Shown here one piece after another: positions 26,262-35,287 of a stretch of 64,000 nucleotides of DNA (positions within the stretch are counted from its first letter, which is position 1; every line of letters starts with the position of its first letter). The notes under the pieces are model-generated. The model was not told where the DNA came from and ran no database searches. It saw nothing but the letters and a program-made list of their open reading frames with translations. The DNA is from Planctomycetota bacterium (GTDB lineage: Bacteria > Planctomycetota > Phycisphaerae > Sedimentisphaerales > Anaerohalosphaeraceae): NCBI GenBank assembly GCA_029552545.1, contig JAKPDO010000017.1, forward strand, positions 1-64,000, read 5' to 3'. The position numbers were made by a program, and so were the translations under genes.

Positions 26262-27955
26262 CTGAGGTGCTTCGAAAAGAACTGGCCGAATTGATTCAGA
26301 TGGAACTGGACGGGGCTCTGACCGATGAACAGTTCAATCGGCTCTCGTTTCTTCTGAAAAGCTCTCCGGATGCGCGGCGGTATTACGGACAAACTATTGC
26401 GATTATTGCAATTTTCCACGAACCATGCGGGGTTCAGCCGACAGGGATTGACAATGATGCCTATCTGTGCGGCGATTCCACGGATGCGGCCTTTTGGAGA
26501 GAGCTGGCTTTGAACGAACAAACCGCCGACCCAGTTCAGATTGAGAAAACAGAGAAAACAACCGCTGTCACCCCTCTTCCAGCCAACCACTCCCAAGGAC
26601 ATCCTTACAAGGTGAGCAAACTTTCTTTGTACTCCCTGCTGGTTTCTTCAGCAGCCCTGATTTTTCTGATTGTCTATGCTCTTCTTGGACCCGCCGGACG
26701 GGGTGTGGAAGTGGCAACGCTGACAGAAACCCTGAATGCCCGCTGGGCTTCCCCGGAGCGGGGGCTCCGCGAGGGAATGCGTCTGAGCACGCAGTCTAAG
26801 CCGCTGCGGCTGTGGGAGGGAATTGCTGCGATTCAGTTTGATAATGGAAGCCGAGTTGTGCTGGAAGGTCCCGCCGAATTTACCCTTTTGACCGATGACC
26901 AGATTCAGCTTCGTCACGGCCGGCTGTTTGCCTCCGTCCCCAAAACAGCCATTGGATTTACCGTCAGCACGGCCTTTTCCAAAATCATTGATTTAGGCAC
27001 GGAGTTCGGGGTGAAAACCGACCCGGACGGAATGGAGGTTCACGTAATGGCCGGCAAAACGATGCTGATTTCCGGCACGGCCAAGACCTCCAAAACCCAG
27101 CTGGAGGTCCGGGAGGGGTTTGCCAAGGCCGTCAGCGCCGCCGGTACCGTGCAGGATATTGCTCTGAAGAAAGAGGCCTTTGTCCGTCGGCTTCAGCCGC
27201 AGACGCAGTTTGTCTGGAGGGGACAAAATGTGAATCTGGCGGATATTGTCGGCGGCGGCAGCGGCTTCGGAACCGGACGCATCGAGGCGGGCATTGACCC
27301 GCTGAACGGACAGAAAGTGGAAAAAATCACTCCGCGCTACAGCATCAAAGGAAGCGGACGGTATGAACTCGTTCCGTGGAATCCCTTTGTGGACGGCGTT
27401 TTTGTGCCTGACCCGAGCTCCAAACCCGTCGTTGTCAGTTCCCGCGGCGATGTATTTGCAGAATGCCCTGCAACGAACGGGGAGTTCTGGACGGAAATTA
27501 CCAACGGCGGGCAATTGTCCGACCCGGTGGAATTGTCCAGTCCGCAGTTTCGGCTGGACGGGCAGGTGTACGGAACGGCGGACAAACCGGCTATTTTCAT
27601 GCACGCCAATCTGGGAATTACCTTTGACCTGGAAGCCATTCGCCGCACGCTTCCGAATCTGAAAATCAGCCGATTTACAGCCCTGGCGGGCATCAGCGAA
27701 AACGGGCCGCGGCGAAGTCCCTATGCCGACTTTTGGGTGCTGGTGGACGGCAAAGTTCGGTTCTGTCGGCGCGGAGCGGACGGGACGGAAGTGTATTCGA
27801 TTGAGGTGGACTTAAACGAAAGCGACCGGTTCCTGACGCTGGCGGTCACTGACGGCGGTCGGGAAAAATGCCTCTGGATTGACGGTCAGCCCTACGTGCT
27901 GGACGGAGACTGGGGGCTGTTTGCGCTGCCGCAGCTGCATCTGCGGGCGGAATAA
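26258..27955 (+). CDS. FecR-domain anti-sigma protein with C-terminal NPCBM-like domain
   Basis: A 565-residue membrane protein. The N-terminal cytoplasmic segment (1-55; ELIQMELDGALTDEQFNRL, SPDARRYYGQ) is typical of anti-sigma regions; one membrane helix spans about 122-144. A FecR domain follows (RLWEGIAAIQFDNGSRVVLEGPAEF in pieces; GRLFASVPKTAIGFTVST; IIDLGTEFGVKTD). The last 200 residues (ITFDLEAIRRTLP, FTALAGISENGPRR, ADFWVLVDGKVRF, LTLAVTDGG) resemble the NPCBM/NEW2 galactose-binding-like fold. This suggests a sensor that reads an extracytoplasmic glycan and controls the coupled sigma factor. The carbohydrate-sensing part is inference. Confidence 0.8.
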   Translation: MTEVLRKELAELIQMELDGALTDEQFNRLSFLLKSSPDARRYYGQTIAIIAIFHEPCGVQPTGIDNDAYLCGDSTDAAFWRELALNEQTADPVQIEKTEKTTAVTPLPANHSQGHPYKVSKLSLYSLLVSSAALIFLIVYALLGPAGRGVEVATLTETLNARWASPERGLREGMRLSTQSKPLRLWEGIAAIQFDNGSRVVLEGPAEFTLLTDDQIQLRHGRLFASVPKTAIGFTVSTAFSKIIDLGTEFGVKTDPDGMEVHVMAGKTMLISGTAKTSKTQLEVREGFAKAVSAAGTVQDIALKKEAFVRRLQPQTQFVWRGQNVNLADIVGGGSGFGTGRIEAGIDPLNGQKVEKITPRYSIKGSGRYELVPWNPFVDGVFVPDPSSKPVVVSSRGDVFAECPATNGEFWTEITNGGQLSDPVELSSPQFRLDGQVYGTADKPAIFMHANLGITFDLEAIRRTLPNLKISRFTALAGISENGPRRSPYADFWVLVDGKVRFCRRGADGTEVYSIEVDLNESDRFLTLAVTDGGREKCLWIDGQPYVLDGDWGLFALPQLHLRAE

Positions 27956-28046
27956 TAACAACATACAATGCTCGAAAAGCGTGTGAAGTGTGGAGTGTGT
28001 GATAGAGCTAAGTAAAAACAAAGAATTTTTTTGGAGGAATGGACAG

Positions 28047-28877
28047 ATGAAAACAACATGGAAACTGGTTTTCTGTACACTCATCCTTGCCCTGACGGCC
28101 GTCGTTTGGGCGGATGAGCACAACTTCTGGATTCAGGGCAATCAGGGCTCGTGGAATAATCCGGCCAACTGGTCCAGAGGGGTGGTTCCGGATACGCTTC
28201 CGGCCGGCGACGGCGGCGGCAAGTGTGTCGGATTTGCCGGCAGCACATCCGTGGCCAATGTAGGCGTGGGAGAGCTGGCGGAATTCGGCAACGGCGCCAT
28301 TTGGTCGGACTTCTGGGGCCCGGAGTGGGGCGCGACGCTGAACATCAACGGCGGAACGTTTATTCATCGCGGTTTTGTGGCGGCTCCAATCGGTGCGGCG
28401 GATGCTCCCTCCAACGTCAATGTCTCCAACGGCGGATACTTCGAAGTCGGAGAATTGGCGCTGGGCGACAACTGGTGGTTCTGGGATGCGCCGTATGCGA
28501 ATCTGAATGTGTATGATACGAGCACAGCCAGAGCCCGCGGCTGGATGTGGCTGGGCGGCCGGGTCAACCTGTATGACAATGCTGTTCTGACTATCGGCGG
28601 GCTGGTGAATATGGCGGCCCACGGAAGCCCGTATGCCCGCATTGACATCTGGAACAATGCTATGATGCTCATTCAGGGGTCTGCCGCAGGACGGGACCCC
28701 TATCAGGAAGCCCTCAGCTGGATTGCCAGCGGTCAATTGGTGGCCTTCGGCGGTGCCGGACAGGTTCTCGTGTCCCAAACCCCGAACGGCGTTCAGATTA
28801 CGGCAATGATTCCCGAACCGGCAACAATGCTTCTGCTGGGGCTGGGCGGACTGACGATGCTCCGCAAAAGAGGATAA
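28047..28877 (+). CDS. PEP-CTERM surface protein, autotransporter-like repeat module
   Basis: A 276-residue exported protein with a signal peptide (to VVWADE) and a beta-rich body: WNNPANWSRGVVPD, WGATLNINGGTFIHRG, ELALGDNWWFWDAPYANLNVYD, WMWLGGRVNLYDNAVLTI. These features recur in the N-terminal third of the next gene product. The C-terminus is IPEPATMLLLGLGGLTML plus RKRG, a PEP-CTERM sorting signal. ATG 28047 is chosen because GGAGGA lies 8 bases upstream. It follows the ECF/FecR pair by 91 bases and is a likely target or partner. Function beyond surface location is unknown. Confidence 0.82.
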   Translation: MKTTWKLVFCTLILALTAVVWADEHNFWIQGNQGSWNNPANWSRGVVPDTLPAGDGGGKCVGFAGSTSVANVGVGELAEFGNGAIWSDFWGPEWGATLNINGGTFIHRGFVAAPIGAADAPSNVNVSNGGYFEVGELALGDNWWFWDAPYANLNVYDTSTARARGWMWLGGRVNLYDNAVLTIGGLVNMAAHGSPYARIDIWNNAMMLIQGSAAGRDPYQEALSWIASGQLVAFGGAGQVLVSQTPNGVQITAMIPEPATMLLLGLGGLTMLRKRG

Positions 28878-28894
28878 GGATAATTGAACTCAAA

Positions 28895-28931
28895 GGGTGC
28901 CGGTGCCTTCAGTCGGCATCGGCCCCTTTTT
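28895..28931 (+). terminator. Probable Rho-independent terminator
   Basis: GGGTGCCGGTGCC pairs imperfectly with GGCATCGGCCCC (28915-28926), followed by TTTTT. It lies just after the PEP-CTERM stop. Confidence 0.65.
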
Positions 28932-29030
28932 GCTGGACTCAGGAGGATATCCAATAGGGACGTAAAGCAGTTTCTGCTTTTCAGGCGGCAGAGCCATTTT
29001 TTGATAAACCATTCATCGGAGGACTTTTGT

Positions 29031-31256
29031 ATGAAAAAAATTGCTTATTTTATCCTTGCACTGGGGATATTCTCCCTGCCGGCGCTGGCAGCGGACACCA
29101 ACTGGACGGGTGCGGCCGGAGACGGGCTGTGGGTCACACCGGGCAACTGGTCCAACGGTGTGCCGCCGTCCAACCCTACGGTAACCGGAAACATCAACAT
29201 CGGCTACATAGCCGCTTCTCCCTCGGTTACCATTCGGGCGCAGGACAATATTGTCTGCGGCAGCACCACAGTTCGACCCACCGATATTCATGGACCGAAC
29301 TGGGGCGCCACGCTGAACATCAACGGCGGTTCGCTTACCCATCTGGGGTTTGTGATGGCCCCGGTTGCCAGCAGCGAAGCGGCCCGTTCAGTCATCAATA
29401 TCCGAAACGGCGGACGGCTCAGCGTAGTCAACCTCTGCCTGGGCGACAACTGGTGGTTTGTAGCGCCGTATGTGACAATGAATGTATATGACAACAGCAC
29501 CGTCACGATCAGCGATTATCTGTGGCTGGGCGGCTATCTGAACCTGTACAGCGGCACAATCGACATCACCAACGGAATGAATATGGCAGCCAACACCGCG
29601 GGGCGGGGGCTGACCTGCCTGGATATTTGGGACGGGACGCTGATTCTTCGGAGACAAGACCAAAGCGCCAATATTCCGAGCTGGATTGCCAACGGATATC
29701 TGAAGGCCTATGGAACCACGCCGGGCAGCCGCGGCGGCGGGACCATTGTCGTCGATACGCAAACGATTCCGGGCGGAATGATTTTGACGGCGATTCCTCC
29801 GCTTTGTGCACGAGACCCTAATCCCCTGCCGCAGAATGTGGACGGGTCCGTCGGAACACTGATTAATCCGACCCAGACGCAGGTGCAGCTGAACTGGAAG
29901 GCGGGCGTTGACCCCAACGATGTTTATCCGGTCAATCCGAAGATTCGGATGCACTATATCTGGGTAGGCGAAAGCGAAACGTCTCTCAGCTGTGTCGGTC
30001 AAGTTCCTCACACAGATTGGAACAACCCGGATGTTTCTTACACGATTACGCTGGCGGAAGGACGCAAGTATTACTGGAGCATCGAAGAAGGACTGGACAA
30101 CGGCACAGGAAATGCCTATCCGTCGGGTGATCCCAATAATATTTTGGGGCCGATTTGGTCGTTTACCGCCAAGGGTGCAACACCTCTGATTCTGGTTGAC
30201 CCTGTGAACACGGTTGCTTCGCCGAATGCGGTCCTTTCCATTGTCGCCAATGACGTCGCCAATACGTATCAGTGGTTTAAGGTGGGCACTCCGGATATTC
30301 CGCTGACAGACAACAGCGTTTATTCAGGCACAACAACCAAGATGCTGACGATTACGGCTCCCACGGTCGCCCACGAAGGACAATATTACTGCATTGCCTA
30401 TAACGGCCTGACACCGTCGGCTCCTTCGAAGGCGGCCTGGGTATGGACAAAACGGCTGATGGGACACTGGAAGTTTGACGGCAGTCTGCTGGATTCTGTT
30501 TCGGCCAGTGTGCCCGGCGCTCCGGCGCATCACGGAACGATGGCCGGCGGCGGAACCGGCATTGACACCTACGGAGCGGGCATCAACGGCAATGCCATCG
30601 TCTTTGCCAACACGGCGGATTATGTGCAAATTGAGAATCCTGAATTCTTCAACTTCTATCCGCTCGGCTTTACCATCAGTTTCTGGTACAAAGAAAACAG
30701 CGCGGTCGGGTGGCGGCTTCCGGTTTCCAAGCTGGATGCAGGCACGGCGGGCTGGCTGTTCGGTGTGGACAAGGCCTGGCGGAATCAGGCGGTCTTTTTC
30801 TTTGATTCGAACAACGACCCGGCCTACTGGGCGGACGGCAATCCGAACATTGCTCTGGACGACGGCCAGTGGCATATGATTACAGCTGTTTATAATCCGC
30901 AGACAACGTCCTACACCATTTACACCGACGGCGACAACAACGAAACGGTTGTCCTGGACATTTCGGGTGCTCCGCTGGCGGCGGCCCCGCTTTCCATCGG
31001 CGGACGGGCCACGGAACAATCGATTGACGGGGCTATTGACGACGTGCGGATTTACAGTTATCCTCTGACACCGGTTCAAATCGCCCAGCTGTATGTGGAT
31101 TTTGAACCGAGCAAGTTCGTGTGTATGGAAGACGAGGAAGACCCGCTGACGGCGTTTGATTTGAACGGCGACTGCCAGGTGGATTTGGCCGATTTCGCCC
31201 TGTTCGCGGCTCAATGGCTTGAATGTCAGCGTTATCCACAATCCGCCTGCAATTGA
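29031..31256 (+). CDS. Large secreted protein: autotransporter-like module, Ig-like, LamG and half-dockerin
   Basis: A 741-residue exported protein with signal peptide to PALAADT. Residues about 22-260 share the module of the preceding PEP-CTERM protein (TPGNWSNGVPP, WGATLNINGGSLTHLG, CLGDNWWFVAPYVTMNVYD, YLWLGGYLNLYSG). A fibronectin-like segment, an Ig-like region (AHEGQYYCIAYNGL) and a LamG domain (LMGHWKFDGSLLDS, FTISFWYKE, DDGQWHMITAVYNP, IDGAIDDVRIYSYPL) follow. The end is a half-dockerin, FDLNGDCQVDLADFALFAAQWL. ATG 29031 follows GGAGGAC. It is probably a large surface glycan-binding protein; no catalytic site is seen. A strong terminator follows. Confidence 0.8.
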   Translation: MKKIAYFILALGIFSLPALAADTNWTGAAGDGLWVTPGNWSNGVPPSNPTVTGNINIGYIAASPSVTIRAQDNIVCGSTTVRPTDIHGPNWGATLNINGGSLTHLGFVMAPVASSEAARSVINIRNGGRLSVVNLCLGDNWWFVAPYVTMNVYDNSTVTISDYLWLGGYLNLYSGTIDITNGMNMAANTAGRGLTCLDIWDGTLILRRQDQSANIPSWIANGYLKAYGTTPGSRGGGTIVVDTQTIPGGMILTAIPPLCARDPNPLPQNVDGSVGTLINPTQTQVQLNWKAGVDPNDVYPVNPKIRMHYIWVGESETSLSCVGQVPHTDWNNPDVSYTITLAEGRKYYWSIEEGLDNGTGNAYPSGDPNNILGPIWSFTAKGATPLILVDPVNTVASPNAVLSIVANDVANTYQWFKVGTPDIPLTDNSVYSGTTTKMLTITAPTVAHEGQYYCIAYNGLTPSAPSKAAWVWTKRLMGHWKFDGSLLDSVSASVPGAPAHHGTMAGGGTGIDTYGAGINGNAIVFANTADYVQIENPEFFNFYPLGFTISFWYKENSAVGWRLPVSKLDAGTAGWLFGVDKAWRNQAVFFFDSNNDPAYWADGNPNIALDDGQWHMITAVYNPQTTSYTIYTDGDNNETVVLDISGAPLAAAPLSIGGRATEQSIDGAIDDVRIYSYPLTPVQIAQLYVDFEPSKFVCMEDEEDPLTAFDLNGDCQVDLADFALFAAQWLECQRYPQSACN

Positions 31257-31285
31257 TTTGGATTGCAGAGCGGTAAACCCCAACC

Positions 31286-31324
31286 ACACACTCCGGCTTC
31301 ACGCGGCCGGAGTGTGTTTTTTTT
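31286..31324 (+). terminator. Strong Rho-independent terminator
   Basis: ACACACTCCGGC (31286-31297) pairs perfectly with GCCGGAGTGTGT (31306-31317), followed by seven T residues. It ends the 29031 gene and faces the convergent aldo/keto reductase gene. Confidence 0.9.
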
Positions 31325-31326
31325 GT

Positions 31327-32250
31327 TCATACCGAAATCACCGCCGGCAGGGTTCGAACCGGCGTCTGCCGGACGGCCCGAGCAAAATCGGCCTCTTCTT
31401 CGGGGGATTCAAACCCGATAGTGACGGCATCTATACAGCCCAGATTGAACACAAAATCGACGGTTTCGGCTCGTCTTTCGGGGCTGTTCCGGAATGCCCC
31501 TTCGCCGATGAGTTTCATTCCGATGACGCCTTTGCCGTTTTCATGCGCCTGCCGAAGAACCGGAACCACAGCATCCGGCGAGCCGTCCATCTGGACACCA
31601 AACGGATTGATGCGGGCGTGAATCGACTCCACCCACGGATGCGAAGCGGCGGCGGACAAAGCCGGCAGCGAATGACAGGAAACACCATGTGCCCGCAGAA
31701 GGCCCTTTCCCTTCAGACGCGTCAGCACCTCCATTTCCTTTTCGTACCGCGACGGCCAGTCCGGCTCAACCAGGCAATGAAGCAGGAGCAAATCAATATA
31801 GTCCGTTCGAAGCTCTTGCAAAAATCGATGCACGACCTGCTCCGTATCCGTCGGCTGTCCTTCCGGGAGTCCTCTGGGCCGAAGCCAGATTTTGGAAATC
31901 AGAACATACCGGTCCCGCGGAACCCCCCGGAGGGCTTCGGCCAGATAGGAATGGCTGCCGTACAGGTCGGCGGCATCGAACCAGGAAATCCCGCGGTCCA
32001 GACAGGTGCGGACCAGCTCGGTGAATTTCTCCTGCCCGAGCCGGGTTTGGTTGGACATCCGGCCGGAAGCCCGCATTCCCGTTCCCAGACCGACGCGGGA
32101 CAGCCGGATAGGCGTGCGGCCCAGCCGCACCTTTTCATAGGGATTCCAAAAAGCCGGAAGCGAATGTTTCTCGCCTCTGCGGCAGCCGAGCAGAATGCTG
32201 CCTAATCCCCACAAAGTCTGTTTCAGAAATGTACGTCTTGCGATTTTCAT
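31327..32250 (-). CDS. Aldo/keto reductase with Tat-type, probable lipoprotein leader
   Basis: A 307-residue aldo/keto reductase with a twin-arginine-like leader, ARRTFLKQTLWGLGSILLGC, whose LLGC also fits a lipobox. The catalytic tetrad is represented by Asp and Tyr in FDAADLYGSH, Lys in LISKIWL and His in LLLLHC. It would reduce carbonyl groups outside the cytoplasm, unusual for the family but frequent in Planctomycetota. The start follows the GH29-like gene by 9 bases on the same strand, so the two are probably one operon for processing a sugar. The substrate is not evident. Confidence 0.86.
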   Translation of the reverse strand: MKIARRTFLKQTLWGLGSILLGCRRGEKHSLPAFWNPYEKVRLGRTPIRLSRVGLGTGMRASGRMSNQTRLGQEKFTELVRTCLDRGISWFDAADLYGSHSYLAEALRGVPRDRYVLISKIWLRPRGLPEGQPTDTEQVVHRFLQELRTDYIDLLLLHCLVEPDWPSRYEKEMEVLTRLKGKGLLRAHGVSCHSLPALSAAASHPWVESIHARINPFGVQMDGSPDAVVPVLRQAHENGKGVIGMKLIGEGAFRNSPERRAETVDFVFNLGCIDAVTIGFESPEEEADFARAVRQTPVRTLPAVISV

Positions 32251-32259
32251 AGAGAACTC

Positions 32260-34092
32260 CTATTGAAGCGCCAGACGAATCCGGCACAGATTGACCGGAC
32301 GCCAGTTTTTCAGGTCTTGCGTCTGAAGTGTCAGATGATAGACGCCGGACCTCTGAAAACGGATTGTCCCTGCTTCCACAAACCGCAGGTCCTCCCAGTC
32401 GTCCGTTCGGGGAAATCCGAAACGGAGTTTTTCCGAGCCGCAGGAGACCATCAGGGAAACCGGACCGATAGCGGCCGAGCCCTCCAGGCGGACGGCATAG
32501 CGCCCGGGCTTTCGAATGTGAACAAGCCAGTGGATTTTCTCCTGGGGGTCTTCCCAGATAATCCAGTTCAAACCGCCGTGTTCTCGGCGGTGAAGACGCT
32601 CTCCTTCGAGGAGTGCGGCGGCCGCTTCGAGCACCAGGGCATCGGGGCCGTAAAAGGGGTCGGCCTGGATGTCGAACCCCTCCAATTTGAAAACATAGGC
32701 ATAGGAACATGGACGCTGCGAGGGGGCAAGGTCAGGCACATCCATTGCCAGCCGATGGTTGCGGTCCACTCGAAACGGCAAGGCATCAGACAAGCCCAAA
32801 AGAGTAACTTTGGAGCGTGAATCGGAGGCGCGCACCTGCAGGGATTGGGGCCGCAAAGGACTTTGCGGCCAGCCGAACGCGATGACATAAAGTGCTCTAT
32901 CATCAGCAGCAAACCGAAGCACAGGCGCTCTCTCGTCCGAACCAGAGGTCAAACCGTCTTCCCCATAAAACTCCCAGGGCCGGGTTGAATAAACGGCCGC
33001 ACCGTTAACCCGAAGCCACTGACCGATTTCGGAAAGAATCTGCTGCTGGTCGGAGGGGATTGTTCCATCGGCACGGGGGCTGATGGTCAAAAGCAGAACC
33101 CCGTTTTTGCTGAGGACATCAATCAATTCATAAATCAGCTCCTGGGCGGATTTCAACTGCAGCGACTCGGTGAAACAGCGGCTGTTTGCTCCGATAGAGT
33201 CGAGGGCGAGCCACAGGAAGGTTTGGATTGCCTGAACGCGCGCCGGCTCCAGAATCGGCATCCCTGCGCCTGCGGGAAAATCCTGAGGCAGCCCGGCTAC
33301 AATAATAGATTGGCCGAATTGTCCCTGCTGACTGGAAACGAAGGCGGCCATGCGGCGTTTGTAAGCATCCGGGATGCCGTCAAGGCCGGATTCAAAGACA
33401 ATCTGGTTCGGTCTGCAGGTCTGGACAGCCTCCTGGACCTTGACCAGCCAGCGTTCATACCCCACAACCGGGTCAAGAAATTTTCCATAAAGATCGGCAT
33501 ATTGGGGGTCTGCCGTATCCCATCCTTCTTTGGCGGGAAAACCATCCTGAAGATTCGAGGCATGATGAAAACTGAGAACAACTCTCAGCCCGCGTTTTTG
33601 CATCGCAGCGGATAATTCGGCGGCGATATTTCGCCGAGGTCCTAAATCCATTGCATTCCAGCGGTTGATTCGGCTGGCCCACATCGAAAACCCGTCGGCG
33701 TGTTCGGCCACCAGACCGCCGAAGCGGGCCCCCGCCTCCGACATCAGGGCCGCCCATTCTTCGGCGTTAAAGTACTCCGCCCTAAAAAGCGGGAAAAAAT
33801 CCTTATATCCGAATACGGATGGGTCTCCGTATTTTTCCCGATGATGCTGATAAACCGGATGGTCCTCGAGATACATATTCCGAAAATACCATTCGTTATC
33901 AAAGGCAGGTACACTGTAAGGCCCCCAGCAGACAAGAATGCCGAATTTAGCATCCTTTAGCCATTGCGGGAATGAAGGTTTTTGAAGCGTCTCCTGAGCC
34001 GGCACCTCCCGGCCCTGAGATAAAGCTGTGCCAAAAGATGCGAGAACCATTCCGAGAGCCCATAAAAAGAAGAAGTCGATAAAAGACCGCAT
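32260..34092 (-). CDS. GH29-like protein (alpha-L-fucosidase family), atypical nucleophile region
   Basis: A 610-residue exported protein with a signal peptide to FGTALSQG. The N-terminal two thirds match the GH29 alpha-L-fucosidase barrel: FPQWLKDAKFGILVCWGPYSVPAFDNEWY (in pieces), FNAEEWAALMSEAGARFGGLVAEHADGF, and ISPRADGTIPSDQQQILSEIGQWLRVNG at the end of the domain. At the position where the family has WFDG with the nucleophile Asp, this protein reads IVFESGLDG, so the nucleophile is unclear. The C-terminal 200 residues look like beta-sandwich modules. The start is ATG 34092, giving a clean signal peptide; the longer frame extends through the divergent promoter region. It may be an alpha-fucosidase variant or an inactive homologue. 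Confidence 0.75.
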   Translation of the reverse strand: MRSFIDFFFLWALGMVLASFGTALSQGREVPAQETLQKPSFPQWLKDAKFGILVCWGPYSVPAFDNEWYFRNMYLEDHPVYQHHREKYGDPSVFGYKDFFPLFRAEYFNAEEWAALMSEAGARFGGLVAEHADGFSMWASRINRWNAMDLGPRRNIAAELSAAMQKRGLRVVLSFHHASNLQDGFPAKEGWDTADPQYADLYGKFLDPVVGYERWLVKVQEAVQTCRPNQIVFESGLDGIPDAYKRRMAAFVSSQQGQFGQSIIVAGLPQDFPAGAGMPILEPARVQAIQTFLWLALDSIGANSRCFTESLQLKSAQELIYELIDVLSKNGVLLLTISPRADGTIPSDQQQILSEIGQWLRVNGAAVYSTRPWEFYGEDGLTSGSDERAPVLRFAADDRALYVIAFGWPQSPLRPQSLQVRASDSRSKVTLLGLSDALPFRVDRNHRLAMDVPDLAPSQRPCSYAYVFKLEGFDIQADPFYGPDALVLEAAAALLEGERLHRREHGGLNWIIWEDPQEKIHWLVHIRKPGRYAVRLEGSAAIGPVSLMVSCGSEKLRFGFPRTDDWEDLRFVEAGTIRFQRSGVYHLTLQTQDLKNWRPVNLCRIRLALQ

Positions 34093-34335
34093 TTGTCCAT
34101 AGTTTCTCCTCCTTTTCTCGCGATGGTTCCGCCCCCCTGCAGCTGATTTTAAACAATTCATGAAGATTCTCCCAAAAGTTGCTTGAAATGCTATCCGATA
34201 GATTATAGGGTAGATACGGAGAAAACAAAGTTTTTTCGGAGGAATCCGAACACTGCTGGAAAAACGCCAAAATAAAAACTTATAGGAACCTCCTGCGGCT
34301 TGCGGAGGGTCCGGCTTTATTCGAAAGGGTCGGGA

Positions 34336-35277
34336 ATGAAGCTTGCCTCCTGTTTTTACAACAACCGCGTTACATGCGGAATTGTAACGCCGGAAGGGTT
34401 TATTGACATTCCAACCGCCACTCAGGACAACCCGAAAAACCGTCTTCACAGCGTCAAGGAAATCCTGATTAAAGGGGCCTCTGCTCTGGAAACGCTCCAG
34501 AAGATTTTGGAGCGGCCGACAGAAAAAGTTCCTTACGACAACCTGATGTGGCTGGCTCCGATCCCCAAGCCCAACAAGATTCTTGCTTTGGCGGGAAACT
34601 ATCCGCAGCATATTCAGGAAACGGGCCGCTACAAAGATTTGCCGAATCTGACGGGCAAAAAAAGTCCCATTCGACCGTTTATGATGCCTCCGACAGCGGC
34701 CTGCGGCCATCAGAAAACCATTTTGTGGCCTCTGTACAGCGAGGAAGTGGATTACGAAATTGAACTGGCGGTCATTATCGGAAAGACGGCGCGCGCTCTC
34801 TCACCGGAACGGGCCAAAAACGTGATTGCCGGTTATACGATTGCCAACGATATTTCAGCGAGGTCGGTCACTTTCGGACGGAAAAAAGAAGCAGGCGGTG
34901 AAAAGGATTTTTATGAATGGCTGATGGGCAAATGGTCAGACGATTTTCTGCCGCTGGGGCCGTGGATGGTTACGGCGGATGAAATCGCCGACCCGCAAAA
35001 CCTTCAGATGACGCTGAAAGTCAACGGCGAAGTTCGGCAAAACGCCTCCACCGCCGAAATGATTTATACGGTTTACGAAATCGTTTCCTTCCTGAGCTAT
35101 CTGATGACACTGGAGCCGGGGGATGTGATTGCCACCGGCACACCGCACGGAGTCGGCGCCGCAACCGGACGCTATCTTCAGCCCGGCGATGTGATGGAAT
35201 GCACCATCGAAGGCATCGGCACGCTGACCAACCGCATGGGCGAAAAACCCCCGGCGTTTTACACCGGCGTGCGATAA
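34336..35277 (+). CDS. Fumarylacetoacetate hydrolase (FAH)-family protein
   Basis: A 313-residue FAH-family enzyme, a group that hydrolyses or decarboxylates 2-oxo acid-type substrates using a divalent metal. Visible: PIPKPNKILALAGNY, SEEVDYEIELAVIIGKTAR with the two metal-binding Glu residues, AGYTIANDISAR, LGPWMVTADEI, and EPGDVIATGTPHGVG. ATG 34336 follows AAAGGG by 6 bases. It is divergent from GH29 and convergent with the PQQ-propeller gene. In glycan-degrading bacteria such enzymes often act on acidic-sugar breakdown products such as 2-keto-3-deoxy acids; here that is only a suggestion. Confidence 0.86.
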   Translation: MKLASCFYNNRVTCGIVTPEGFIDIPTATQDNPKNRLHSVKEILIKGASALETLQKILERPTEKVPYDNLMWLAPIPKPNKILALAGNYPQHIQETGRYKDLPNLTGKKSPIRPFMMPPTAACGHQKTILWPLYSEEVDYEIELAVIIGKTARALSPERAKNVIAGYTIANDISARSVTFGRKKEAGGEKDFYEWLMGKWSDDFLPLGPWMVTADEIADPQNLQMTLKVNGEVRQNASTAEMIYTVYEIVSFLSYLMTLEPGDVIATGTPHGVGAATGRYLQPGDVMECTIEGIGTLTNRMGEKPPAFYTGVR

Positions 35278-35287
35278 ACTCCTTCGC

